The position numbers were made by a program, and so were the translations under genes. A DNA stretch of 8,282 nucleotides from assembly GCA_005878995.1 (NCBI GenBank), contig VBME01000161.1:1-8282 (forward strand), read 5' to 3'. Shown piece after piece: positions 1 through 6,440 of this stretch. The stretch comes from Methanobacteriota archaeon (GTDB lineage Archaea > Thermoplasmatota > Thermoplasmata > RBG-16-68-12). The notes beneath the pieces were generated by a model, which was given only the letters and a program-made list of their open reading frames with translations, searched no databases and was not told where the DNA came from. Numbering within the stretch: the stretch's first letter is position 1; every line of letters starts with the position of its first letter.

Positions 1-1322
1 CACCGGAACATAATCGATTTCTCCGCCTGCACGCGGACGATGTTGTACCGGACCGCGCCGATGCCAATGGTCTCCGCGATCTCCCGCTTCTTTGCCTCCG
101 AGAGGTCCTCCCGCCGTTTCGCGACCTCCGCGTATGCACGCTCTATCGCTTCGTCGATCAGGTCGTCCAGGTAGACGCCGCGTCCCTTGCGGGTCGACAT
201 CCGGCCCTCCGGGAGGTTCACAAAGGCGTAGAAGATCGTCTCCGGCTCCCACTCGACGCCCATGAGCTTGAGCGCCGCCTTCAACCGCAGGAACGAGAGC
301 TTGTGGTCTTCCCCGATCAGGTCGATCGCGATGTCGCACCGGCCCATCTTGTTCAGGTGATACGCGATGTCGCGCGTCGTGTAAAGGGAGGTCCCGTCGC
401 GGCGGACGAAGAGATATTTCGCGGCGTCCCCTTCGAGGCCGAACTCGCTCAGATCGATGTAGCGCGCTCCGTCCTCCTCCTTGGAGAGAGGCATCAGCCG
501 CTCGATGACTCGCTGGACGCTCCCGTCGAGGATCGCGTCGCTCTCCCAGAAGAAGGAGTCGAAGCCGACGTTCACGCGGCGCAGCGTTTCCAGGACGCTC
601 GCCAGGACCGTCTCCCCGACTTTGCGGATATCTTTCGTGAGCTGGACGTCGCCCCTCTCGAAGCGCTGGGTGAGCCGCTCGACTTCCTGCTTCAGGGCCT
701 CGTCGGCCTCGAGCTGCGCGCTCGCCTTCTGGTACAGCTTCACGTAGCGGTACTCAACCGGCTCGTTCGGATCGGACGAATCCGCGGGCAGATGGGTGAC
801 GGCCCAGTAAAGCAGGACCATCTGCCGGCCGATGTCGTTCACGAGGTATTCGCTCGTGACCGGGTAGCCCGCGATCCGCATCAGGCGGACCAGGGCGTCG
901 CCGACGAACGGATTACGCGCCCGTCCCACGTTCAACGGTCCCGTCGGGTTCGCGCTCGTGTGCTCGAGCAACACCCGCTCCTTCCGGGGTGGTGAGGTCC
1001 CGTACGACTCGCTCGCCGAGCGGGCCGACGCCAGGACGTGTTCCGCGAAGGCGCCGGGTTCGACTGAGAAGTTGACGTAGGGGCCGTCGGCCTTGAGCGC
1101 GCGATAGGGCGGGACGACCGGCACGCGGGCTGCGCGCGTCGCGATGGACGCGGGCGATGCCTTCAATTCAGCGGCCCACCCGTGCGCGGCGAGCGCGAAC
1201 AGGCCGCGGTCCTCGGGGGCTTCCTGAAGGATCCCCGGTCGGCTCACGCCCAAGCTGGACTCGATCGAGTGGCGGATCCGCTCCGCTTGTTCGCGAAGAT
1301 CCGCCCAGGGGTCGTGCCCCAT
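1..1322 (-). CDS. argS: Arginyl-tRNA synthetase (ArgS), C-terminal part cut by window edge
   Basis: This class I aminoacyl-tRNA synthetase charges tRNA-Arg with arginine in the cytoplasm. I translated the minus strand by hand from ATG at 1322 and it stays open to the edge for about 440 codons, so the C-terminal end of the anticodon-binding domain is missing. Visible landmarks are the ATP-site stretch HTSANPTGPLNVGRARN near residues 121-137, EYLVNDIGRQM near 158-168, the arginine-site region YLFVRRDGTSLYTTRDIAY near 302-320, DLIGEDHK near 333-340, MSTRKG (KMSKS equivalent) near 374-379, and RYNIVR at the start of the anticodon-binding domain. The first His of the HIGH signature is Asn here. 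The start codon shares one base with the prf1 stop (TGATG), with GGTGA just upstream as a possible ribosome site, so translation is probably coupled to prf1. Identification is secure. Confidence 0.95.
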   Translation of the reverse strand, partial: MGHDPWADLREQAERIRHSIESSLGVSRPGILQEAPEDRGLFALAAHGWAAELKASPASIATRAARVPVVPPYRALKADGPYVNFSVEPGAFAEHVLASARSASESYGTSPPRKERVLLEHTSANPTGPLNVGRARNPFVGDALVRLMRIAGYPVTSEYLVNDIGRQMVLLYWAVTHLPADSSDPNEPVEYRYVKLYQKASAQLEADEALKQEVERLTQRFERGDVQLTKDIRKVGETVLASVLETLRRVNVGFDSFFWESDAILDGSVQRVIERLMPLSKEEDGARYIDLSEFGLEGDAAKYLFVRRDGTSLYTTRDIAYHLNKMGRCDIAIDLIGEDHKLSFLRLKAALKLMGVEWEPETIFYAFVNLPEGRMSTRKGRGVYLDDLIDEAIERAYAEVAKRREDLSEAKKREIAETIGIGAVRYNIVRVQAEKSIMFR

Positions 1323-2551
1323 CACGTCACCCGATACCGGAGGATCGCCGCGACGCCTCCGAACGCGCGCAGGAGGAGTTGGCCCTCCTCGGAATCTTTC
1401 GAGATGAGTTCCACGGAGGTGCCCATGCCCTCGGCGGTCGCGCTGAGGTCCTCGATCAAGTCCCGGTTCTCGACGACGGTTAGCGCACCCCCGTCCTTCG
1501 GGCACGTCGGGAGTTCGCCGTCCTCGGAGACCGTCTTCTCGCCTTCCCAGTCCCCGTTCGCGCAGCGGAGCTTAAGGCGGGATTTCCGAAGGCCTTCCGA
1601 GATCAGGAGCGTCTCGACCGCGCCCAGCTGAAGGGCATGCCGGACTTGGTCCTCCCCGTACGCGGCGAGGCCGCCGTCCGCCTTGCGGATCTCCTCCATC
1701 AAGCGCTGGACGAGCGATTTCTCCCGCATCAGGTCCAAACCGCTCAAGATCTCCCGCGACTTCTCGACGAGCTCGCGAAGCCCGTACTCGTCCGTGTATC
1801 CGGTGTCCAAGAAGGTGGGGAGGACCTTTTTCTTCAGTTCATGGTGGACATAGTCCCCGGTCGCGAATTCTTCCTTCGAGTACCCCGGGCCGCCGATGAG
1901 GATCCCGCTCAGGTCCGGTTGGCTGAGAAACGCTTCCGTAAGCAGGTCTCCGATCTTCTTGTACCATTCGTGGACCGCGATGTCGTGGCCCCGTTCGAAG
2001 CGCCGCGCGCTCTGCCCGCCCATCCGGTGCTTCGACGGGACCTGCGACTGGAGGTTCTTGATCACCTCGATCCGTTTGCCGCGCAACATGCCCAGAGTCG
2101 CCTCGCTCCAGTCGATCACGAGGAGCCCGTAGAGGTCCTTCTCCGTGAGCATCTCGTGGAGGGGCGCCGTGTAGAATTTCGAGTCGCAGCGGTACAGGAA
2201 CGATGCGACCGGCTCGGGCGGTTCGAGGACGAACGCGACCATTTCCGTCTGGTCCGCGCCGATCTGCTTGTGTCCCGTGAAGACGACGAGGCCGTTCGGT
2301 GGCGGCATCCGGTACGATTTGAGCCGCTGCATCGACGACTCGATCGCCTGCGTCACGTGCTTCCGAGTGCTCGCGCTCTTGATGTTCGACGACTGCGACA
2401 ACTCGCCCCGCAGGTAGTTCGTCACGTCGGAGATCGGCCGGCCCGGCGGGACGTAGACGCTGACCAGTTCCGTGCCCCGGCCTACCGCTTCTTCGACGTG
2501 CTCGAGGGCCCGTCGGAACTTGTACTTGTCCATCCCGGACATTTCGCTCAT
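1322..2551 (-). CDS. prf1: Peptide chain release factor aRF1
   Basis: aRF1 recognises all three stop codons in the ribosomal A site and triggers peptide release. From ATG at 2551 it has 409 residues, close to the usual archaeal length. The N domain carries NIKS (about 56-59) and YRCDSKF (about 120-126, the YxCxxxF stop-codon pocket). The M domain carries MGGQSARRFER with the catalytic GGQ at about 178-180. The C domain would bind aRF3/aEF1A-type partners. Its small zinc-ribbon insert looks half lost: only Cys 330 (RCANGDW) and Cys 350 (TCPKDGG) remain where pairs are expected. I chose MSEMSGMDKYKF because it resembles other archaeal N termini. An in-frame GTG at 2563 abuts the TATA-like box, and ATGs at 2542 and 2533 are alternatives. 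It is the first gene of an operon with argS, overlapping it by one base. Confidence 0.95.
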   Translation of the reverse strand: MSEMSGMDKYKFRRALEHVEEAVGRGTELVSVYVPPGRPISDVTNYLRGELSQSSNIKSASTRKHVTQAIESSMQRLKSYRMPPPNGLVVFTGHKQIGADQTEMVAFVLEPPEPVASFLYRCDSKFYTAPLHEMLTEKDLYGLLVIDWSEATLGMLRGKRIEVIKNLQSQVPSKHRMGGQSARRFERGHDIAVHEWYKKIGDLLTEAFLSQPDLSGILIGGPGYSKEEFATGDYVHHELKKKVLPTFLDTGYTDEYGLRELVEKSREILSGLDLMREKSLVQRLMEEIRKADGGLAAYGEDQVRHALQLGAVETLLISEGLRKSRLKLRCANGDWEGEKTVSEDGELPTCPKDGGALTVVENRDLIEDLSATAEGMGTSVELISKDSEEGQLLLRAFGGVAAILRYRVT

Positions 2552-2564
2552 AGTTCGCACCACA

Positions 2565-2577
2565 CAGTTATTTATCG
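2565..2577. promoter_or_regulatory. AT-rich divergent promoter between prf1 and pyrH
   Basis: An AT-rich block (TTATTTAT on the plus strand, ATAAATAA on the minus) sits in the 58-base gap between the divergent prf1 and pyrH starts. On the minus strand it lies about 20-30 bases before the prf1 ATG codons at 2551 and 2542, so a TATA-directed start would give a leaderless or nearly leaderless mRNA. On the plus strand it lies about 37 bases before the pyrH ATG, leaving a leader of roughly ten bases. Either one near-symmetrical box serves both directions or two boxes overlap. This is inferred from spacing and base composition alone. Confidence 0.5.
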
Positions 2578-2609
2578 TTCATTACCTTTTGCGTCGAGAC
2601 TGCATCCGC

Positions 2610-3293
2610 ATGGAGAAAGTTGTCGTCTCGCTCGGCGGTTCGGTGCTCGTTCCGGCCGAGGACGACGCGCGCCATCTCCGCGATCTTGCGCGGTTGTTGC
2701 GCGACCTATCCGCCCGCGTCAAGCTCTTCGTCGTCACGGGCGGCGGCCGAATTGCTCGGTACTACATCGAGACCGGCCGGACGCTCGGGATCGGCGAGAG
2801 GACCCTGGACGAATTCGGGATTGCGGTCACGCGGCTCAACGCGCGCCTCCTCGCGGGAGCCCTTGATGGACGTGCGAACCGCGAGCCGGCGACCTCCTAT
2901 TCGCAGGCGGCGAAGCTCGCGCGTCGCTTTCCGATCGTCCTCATGGCGGGCACGCGGCCGGGCCACACGACGGACCGTGTGAGCGCATCGCTGGCTCGAT
3001 TCGTGCACGCCGCCCGCATCGTGAACGCGACATCGGTGGCGGGCGTATTCACCGCGGACCCGAACAAGGATCCCAAAGCGCGTCTCCTCAAGCGGATCCG
3101 CTTTGAAGACCTGGTCCGACTCGCGGGGAGCGGTCATTCGGCCGCCGGGCCGAGCATCGTGTTCGACCCGGTTGCGGCCCAGCTCCTCGTGCGGGACCGG
3201 ACGCCGCTGAGCGTCGTCCACGGACGCGACCGGGAGGCGTTACGGGCGGCCATCCTCGGCGAGCCGTTTCATGGGACGCTCGTGGCCGACTGA
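2610..3293 (+). CDS. pyrH: UMP kinase, archaeal type (PyrH)
   Basis: This amino-acid-kinase-fold enzyme phosphorylates UMP to UDP with ATP in pyrimidine nucleotide synthesis. The 227 residues match the archaeal UMP kinase length. Motifs in order: VVSLGGSVL near the N terminus (phosphate-binding loop), VVTGGGRIARYYI at 41-53, the VTRLNARLLAGAL helix at 73-85, RPGHTTDRVSASLA at 116-129 (nucleotide site), NATSVAGVFTADPNKDPKA at 139-157 (the kinase signature with the TADP core), and FDPVAAQLLVRDRTPLSVVHGRD at 185-207. The frame is open back to 2472, but that stretch lies across the divergent promoter and into prf1. ATG 2610, which gives the family N terminus MEKVVVSLGG, is therefore the start. 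It is probably the first gene of a plus-strand cluster with the next two. Confidence 0.93.
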   Translation: MEKVVVSLGGSVLVPAEDDARHLRDLARLLRDLSARVKLFVVTGGGRIARYYIETGRTLGIGERTLDEFGIAVTRLNARLLAGALDGRANREPATSYSQAAKLARRFPIVLMAGTRPGHTTDRVSASLARFVHAARIVNATSVAGVFTADPNKDPKARLLKRIRFEDLVRLAGSGHSAAGPSIVFDPVAAQLLVRDRTPLSVVHGRDREALRAAILGEPFHGTLVAD

Positions 3294-3309
3294 TTGGGCG
3301 GGAAAACGC

Positions 3310-3717
3310 GTGAAACGCCAAACGTGGTACGAGCTCGTCGCGACGGTTGCGCTGGCCATCGGTGGCGTGGCCGGGATCCTCGCCGCGGTCGGGGCCGCCC
3401 TCATCCAACCGCTGAGTACCGCGGCGGCGGCCCTATGTGCAATCCTGTTTCTCGTCCCCGGTCTGTACATCTTGGGATACGCGCGGGGTCTCCGGGCACG
3501 CGACGTCGCCCTCGCACACACCGCAACGTTCGCCATCTCTCGCGGCGCCTTCGATCTGCAGGACCTCGCCTCGGAACTCTCCGTGTCGAAGGACGATGCC
3601 GAGAAGATCCTGGAGACGGCGGTCCGAGAAGGCCACCTCCGCGGACGCTTCGACGACCGGGGTCGATTCATCACGGAGGCAAGCGTCGCCGCGGAACCGG
3701 ATGGCGCCCGTCCATGA
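3310..3717 (+). CDS. Two-helix membrane protein with C-terminal winged-helix-like domain
   Basis: I do not recognise this 135-residue protein as a named family. Two hydrophobic segments, about residues 9-31 and 35-58, are joined by a very short turn (QPLS), forming a hairpin with a basic flank (ARGLRARD). The rest (about 70-125) looks like a cytoplasmic winged helix: AHTATFAISRG, then DLQDLASELSVSKDDAEKILETAVREGHL, an HTH-like pair of helices, and RGRFDDRGRFI, a beta wing. Such domains bind DNA or other proteins; which applies here cannot be read off. GTG 3310, 16 bases after the pyrH stop, gives a compact N terminus. ATG 3271, overlapping pyrH, is possible. The 3' end overlaps thpR by four bases (ATGA), so the two are translationally coupled. 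Existence is well supported; function is open. Confidence 0.8.
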   Translation: MKRQTWYELVATVALAIGGVAGILAAVGAALIQPLSTAAAALCAILFLVPGLYILGYARGLRARDVALAHTATFAISRGAFDLQDLASELSVSKDDAEKILETAVREGHLRGRFDDRGRFITEASVAAEPDGARP

Positions 3718-4271
3718 CGTTCCGCGGGTTCATCGCGGTGGACATCCCGCCGTCGCCCCCACTCACGGCCCTCGCCGACGAGCTGAGGCGGGCCAGCCCC
3801 TCGCTCAAGGTCGTCGGCCCGGACCAGCTCCACCTGACCCTGAAGTTCCTCGGAGAAACGGAGGAGGGACTCGTCCCGGAGATCGTCACCGCGATACGAG
3901 AAGCGTGCGTGGGCGTGGAACCCTTCGAAGTTACGGTTCACGGGACGGGCGGGTTCCCATCCCTTTCGCGGATGAGCGTCGTCTGGGTCGGAGTGGAAGG
4001 CGCGGAGCCGCTCGCGCGGATTGCGGGTGCGCTCGAGACCTCCCTGGAACCGCTCGGCTTCCCGCCGGAACGACGCGACTGGAAAGCCCACGTCACGCTG
4101 GCTCGCGTGAAGGGCCATCGGGACCTCGATCGGGTCCGCCAGATTCTGACAAGTCGGCGGGACGACCGTTTCGCGTCGCACCGGGTCGACCGCATCTACC
4201 TCAAGAAGAGCGTCCTGACCCCGCAGGGGGCCCAGTACTCGGTCGTGGAGAGCGTTTCGCTGGTCGGATGA
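3714..4271 (+). CDS. thpR: RNA 2',3'-cyclic phosphodiesterase (ThpR / 2'-5' RNA ligase family)
   Basis: This member of the 2H phosphoesterase family opens 2',3'-cyclic phosphate RNA ends to 2'-phosphate; family members were first described as 2'-5' RNA ligases because the reaction can run in reverse in vitro. The 185 residues match the family. Both HxTx catalytic tetrads are present: His40-Leu-Thr42 in LHLTLKFLG and His126-Val-Thr128 in AHVTLARVK. They sit in two pseudo-symmetric halves, preceded by the typical N terminus FRGFIAVDIP. ATG 3714 overlaps the stop of the upstream membrane protein gene. In many archaea thpR neighbours the CCA-adding enzyme gene; that gene is not in this window. 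The gene ends 15 bases from the stop of the convergent minus-strand gene. Confidence 0.93.
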   Translation: MTFRGFIAVDIPPSPPLTALADELRRASPSLKVVGPDQLHLTLKFLGETEEGLVPEIVTAIREACVGVEPFEVTVHGTGGFPSLSRMSVVWVGVEGAEPLARIAGALETSLEPLGFPPERRDWKAHVTLARVKGHRDLDRVRQILTSRRDDRFASHRVDRIYLKKSVLTPQGAQYSVVESVSLVG

Positions 4272-4286
4272 AACGCCCCTCGAGAC

Positions 4287-4670
4287 CTATGTTTCCTTCC
4301 GATCCGCGAGGAGCTTGAGCTGGTCCCACTCGATCGTATGCTTCAGCCGGTACTTCTGGAGGACGCGGCTCAGTTGCTCCGTCACGCGGGCGACCTCGAT
4401 CGTCTTTCCGCGCCCGTACACGTAGAATTCGACCTGGTTCGAAATCGGGAAGATCATCCGCATCACCGCGTCCCGGTTGTACCCTTCGGGCTTCCGATTG
4501 CTTCGCAGGTCCCGGAGGTTCTCCTCGAGGAGGACGTCGAGGCTCTCCGCGTCCTCCGGCATCTGCTGGGTCTCTTCCAGGAATTTCAGGAATAGGGGGC
4601 GGAACGCGGGGGCGAGGTTCTTCCATTTCACCTTCTTGTCGAACTTGATGTGACCGCTCCGGCTTCGCAT
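4287..4670 (-). CDS. Conserved-looking archaeal protein of unknown function, 127 residues
   Basis: I cannot assign this protein to a family. It is soluble, without signal peptide, membrane segment or cysteine. The N terminus is strongly basic (MRSRSGHIKFDKKVKWK), then comes a helical stretch with an acidic patch (EETQQMPEDAESLDVLLEENL), then SNRKPEGYNRDAVMRMIFPISNQVEFYVYGRGKTIEV, which looks like beta strands, and a final helix and strand (RVTEQLSRVLQKYRLKHTIEWDQL). The composition would suit an RNA-, ribosome- or DNA-associated protein, but that is a guess. I chose ATG 4670 because a clear TATA box is centred about 29 bases upstream, giving a leaderless mRNA beginning near this codon. GTG 4691 in the same frame lies too close to the box. 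The gene uses TAG as its stop and is convergent with thpR. Confidence 0.8.
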   Translation of the reverse strand: MRSRSGHIKFDKKVKWKNLAPAFRPLFLKFLEETQQMPEDAESLDVLLEENLRDLRSNRKPEGYNRDAVMRMIFPISNQVEFYVYGRGKTIEVARVTEQLSRVLQKYRLKHTIEWDQLKLLADRKET

Positions 4671-4694
4671 TGGAATGTTCCCATGATTCACGTT

Positions 4695-4703
4695 CTATAT
4701 AAC
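4695..4703 (-). promoter_or_regulatory. TATA box of the 4287-4670 gene
   Basis: The minus strand reads GTTATATAG, the best TATA-like element in the window. Its centre is about 29 bases from ATG 4670, the spacing expected when transcription begins at or next to the start codon. No Shine-Dalgarno precedes that ATG, which fits a leaderless message. The element is nearly symmetrical, so it could also fire on the plus strand toward thiD with a leader of about 50 bases. Confidence 0.55.
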
Positions 4704-4746
4704 GGTGTCCGGCTCGCCGCGATGGAATCGGGCGACCCGCGTCAGC

Positions 4747-4752
4747 CTTAAG
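4747..4752 (+). promoter_or_regulatory. Possible weak TATA element of thiD
   Basis: CTTAAG is the only AT-rich spot in an otherwise GC-rich stretch before thiD. Its centre is about 26 bases before the GTG start, which would give a leaderless transcript. The element is short and far from consensus; the stronger box at 4695-4703 read on the plus strand is the alternative. Confidence 0.3.
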
Positions 4753-4775
4753 TCGGCCGCCTCCATGGCGCGCGC

Positions 4776-5555
4776 GTGCGGACGGCCCTCACGATCGCAG
4801 GGAGCGACTCCGGCGGTGGGGCTGGGATCCAGGCGGACCTCAAGTCGTTCGCGTCCGTTGGCGTTCACGGGACCTCGGTCATCACGTGCGTGACGGCCCA
4901 GAACACGCGGACCGTCGGCTCCATTTTCCCGATTCCGACGGCGGAGATCCGGAAGCAGCTCCACGCGGTCTTGGGGGACTTCGACGTGCGCGCGGCGAAG
5001 ACCGGCATGCTCTTCTCCGCGGCGATCGTGCGGACGGTCGCCGACGAACTCCGGCGCACGCGGTTCCCGGTCGTCGTCGACCCCGTGATGGTCGCCACAG
5101 TCGGCGCGCGGCTGGAGCAAGACGACTTCCGCGGGGCTCTCGTGGACCACCTCTTAGAGCGAGCGACGCTCGTCACGCCGAACCGCCAGGAGGCCGAGCG
5201 GCTCTCCGGACTTCGAATCGCGACCGTGGAGGACATGGATGCCGCGGCACGGGCGATCGGGGACCTCGGCCCGAAAGCCGTCCTCCTGAAGGGGGGGCAC
5301 ATGCAGGGCCCGCTCGTGGACGTGTTCTACGACGGCGAACGGATCCGCCACCTGCGCGGCCGACGACTGCATAAGGAACTGCACGGGGCGGGTTGCACCC
5401 TCGCCGCCTCGACGGCCGCCTACCTGGCACTCGGCCAGCCGCTCCTTCGGGCGGTGGAGTCCGCACGCCGGAAGGTGGCCCTCGGATTCAGGTTATCGTA
5501 CCGCGCGGGCCAAGGCGTAGAAATCATCGACTCCCACGCGGCGCCTTCGCGCTAA
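4776..5555 (+). CDS. thiD: Hydroxymethylpyrimidine/phosphomethylpyrimidine kinase (ThiD)
   Basis: ThiD phosphorylates HMP and HMP phosphate to HMP diphosphate, the pyrimidine half of thiamine. The protein has 259 residues and the ribokinase-like fold. It shows [18 protein letters not shown] at 8-25 (substrate lid and glycine-rich loop), [15 protein letters not shown] at 99-113, [14 protein letters not shown] at 132-145, VLLKGGH at 169-175, and the anion-hole/catalytic loop [10 protein letters not shown] at 203-212, where HGTGCT is more usual. The length fits a stand-alone kinase; the ThiN domain fused to ThiD in many archaea is absent. The start is GTG 4776, because the family N terminus ([11 protein letters not shown]) begins there and the nearby ATG at 4765 is out of frame. 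It is divergent from the unknown 127-residue gene and stands alone, with no other thiamine genes in view. Confidence 0.95.
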   Translation: MRTALTIAGSDSGGGAGIQADLKSFASVGVHGTSVITCVTAQNTRTVGSIFPIPTAEIRKQLHAVLGDFDVRAAKTGMLFSAAIVRTVADELRRTRFPVVVDPVMVATVGARLEQDDFRGALVDHLLERATLVTPNRQEAERLSGLRIATVEDMDAAARAIGDLGPKAVLLKGGHMQGPLVDVFYDGERIRHLRGRRLHKELHGAGCTLAASTAAYLALGQPLLRAVESARRKVALGFRLSYRAGQGVEIIDSHAAPSR

Positions 5556-5626
5556 TGAGTCGAAGCGCTGTCAGGCGAAAATGGCCCCGCAAGCCGCGGC
5601 ACGTCCTCGAGTCCTGGCGGATGGGT

Positions 5627-5647
5627 CCCCCGCCCTCACCGCGGGGG
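5627..5647. repeat. GC-rich perfect hairpin, possible terminator
   Basis: CCCCCGC at 5627-5633 pairs perfectly with GCGGGGG at 5641-5647 across a seven-base loop. It sits in the 93-base gap between thiD and the end of the broken minus-strand gene, two genes that converge on it. Archaeal termination normally depends on T tracts and none follows on either strand, so a terminator role is only a possibility. It may act as an RNA 3'-end stabiliser, or be chance in GC-rich DNA. Confidence 0.3.
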
Positions 5648-5648
5648 C

Positions 5649-6051
5649 TCAGCTACCGGGTGGGCGGAGTGGAGGCTGTGGCGGCCCCATGGGGGGCTGT
5701 AGTGGGGGCGGCATCATCCGCATCGCCGCCTTCTTCTTCCGTCGAGAGCGGACGATCAGGAGAACCGCGACGATATCCGAAACTCGGTGCGCTGGGATTC
5801 GTGTACTCCGACTATCCCGAGGCGGGCATCGTGTATACGTCGATGTCCGAGCCTTGCGTGACCTGAATGGAAAACTGAAACGAATCCTGCGAGCCGAGGG
5901 TCACCCGGTACGCCCGCCATTCGGACGCGGCGATCGTGACGGTCTCCGAGATCACACCCGAAATCGGGACCTCTGTCTGCGCCGAGGCGGAGGGCATAAG
6001 AAAGAGGGCGGCCCAGGAGAGGGCAAGCAACAAAGTCGCACGTCTTGACAT
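5649..6051 (-). pseudogene. Broken gene for a secreted, C-terminally anchored surface protein
   Basis: From ATG 6051 the frame gives 79 residues: a signal peptide (MSRRATLLLALSWAALFLMPSASAQ, cleavage likely after SASA) and the start of an extracellular beta domain (EWRAYRVTLGSQDSFQFSIQVTQGSDIDVYTMPASG), resembling PPC/GOLD-like beta-sandwich domains (inference). A TAG at 5814-5812 interrupts it. Directly after, the same frame continues sensibly as SEYTNPSAPSFGY, as if a Tyr codon had become TAG. At about 5775 sense moves to another frame: IVAVLLIVRSRRKKKAAMRMM and then a proline-rich tail ending at TGA 5651-5649, the typical end of a C-terminal anchor. Only eight hydrophobic residues of the anchor remain, so the rest of the ectodomain and half the helix appear deleted. 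The 79-residue product could still be made and secreted. Sequencing or assembly error is the main alternative. Confidence 0.65.
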
Positions 6052-6064
6052 GGCATCTCCCTCC
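6052..6064 (-). promoter_or_regulatory. Strong Shine-Dalgarno of the broken surface-protein gene
   Basis: GGAGG lies eight bases before ATG 6051 (GGAGGGAGATGCC then ATG). This is the best ribosome site seen in the window and fixes the start, excluding the longer open frame to 6132. Confidence 0.7.
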
Positions 6065-6090
6065 ATTGATTTCGGAGAACGCGACGAGCC

Positions 6091-6098
6091 ACTTAATC
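6091..6098 (-). promoter_or_regulatory. Possible TATA element of the broken surface-protein gene
   Basis: The minus strand reads GGATTAAGT, a weak TATA-like spot about 44 bases before ATG 6051. A start about 26 bases downstream would give an 18-base leader carrying the Shine-Dalgarno. An alternative AT-rich spot (TTTGATAATAGG on the minus strand) lies near 6203-6214. Confidence 0.3.
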
Positions 6099-6440
6099 CT
6101 ACTGACCCCCGCCCGAGCCGCGTGGGCAACAAAGAGGACAGATGTCAACTCCTTCGTCCTACCGCGCCACCCCGGTTCCGACTTGGCATCCATCTCCGTG
6201 AGCGGCCTATTATCAAAGCGAGAAAGACCTCCCACAAACTTCAAGTAGAGTGACCAAAATCCGACTCGGGAGCAGCAATACACCCATCGCAGCCTCTCGC
6301 CACCGTCGATTCGGAGTGGAGGGGAGGCCGACGACGGGCCGATGGACGGGTCACATTCGTGGAGACGGGGATGAGATTGAGTCGCAAGACGGTCGCGGGC
6401 GAGAAACCGTCCGAACCGCAATCCCTGGGTCGTTGATGTC
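6099..6440. other. Non-coding gap between broken gene and glycosyltransferase gene
   Basis: I see no supportable gene here. Open frames on both strands lack family-like sequence. I found no tRNA T-loop, no convincing C/D-box pair and no repeat. It should hold the promoter of the GT4 gene at 6441, but no good TATA box stands 20-30 bases before that ATG. The AT-rich spot near 6206-6216 (TATTATCAAAG) is the only candidate and would imply a leader of about 200 bases. Remains of a further decayed gene are possible but not recognisable. Confidence 0.5.

Noticed and set aside
303..995. A 230-codon open frame on the plus strand.
   Set aside because: It is antisense to argS, whose motifs are clear on the minus strand.
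1637..2866. A 409-codon open frame on the plus strand.
   Set aside because: It lies antisense to prf1 and runs across the divergent promoter into pyrH. Its composition (rich in Arg, Asp, Leu, Val, Pro) is that of a GC-rich shadow frame with no family motifs.
3240..4318. Several long frames (minus 3240-4181, plus 3294-4271 before the ThpR part, plus 3437-4318).
   Set aside because: They overlap the membrane protein gene and thpR, which have family motifs or clear membrane/HTH structure; the others are Arg/Pro-rich shadows.
5591..5622. Possible tRNA T-loop (CCTCGAGTCC).
   Set aside because: The flanking bases do not form a T stem and no acceptor or anticodon arm can be drawn on either strand.
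5812..5814. TAG read as pyrrolysine, as known in some Thermoplasmatota methanogens.
   Set aside because: The 127-residue gene ends in TAG as an ordinary stop, no pyl or methylamine genes are in view, a secreted structural domain is not a known pyrrolysine protein, and the frame is lost again 40 bases later, which fits decay better.
6065..6440. Possible C/D-box or other small RNA in the gap.
   Set aside because: GATGAG and CTGA-like words occur, but without the paired C/D and C'/D' spacing or terminal stem; no conserved structure could be drawn.
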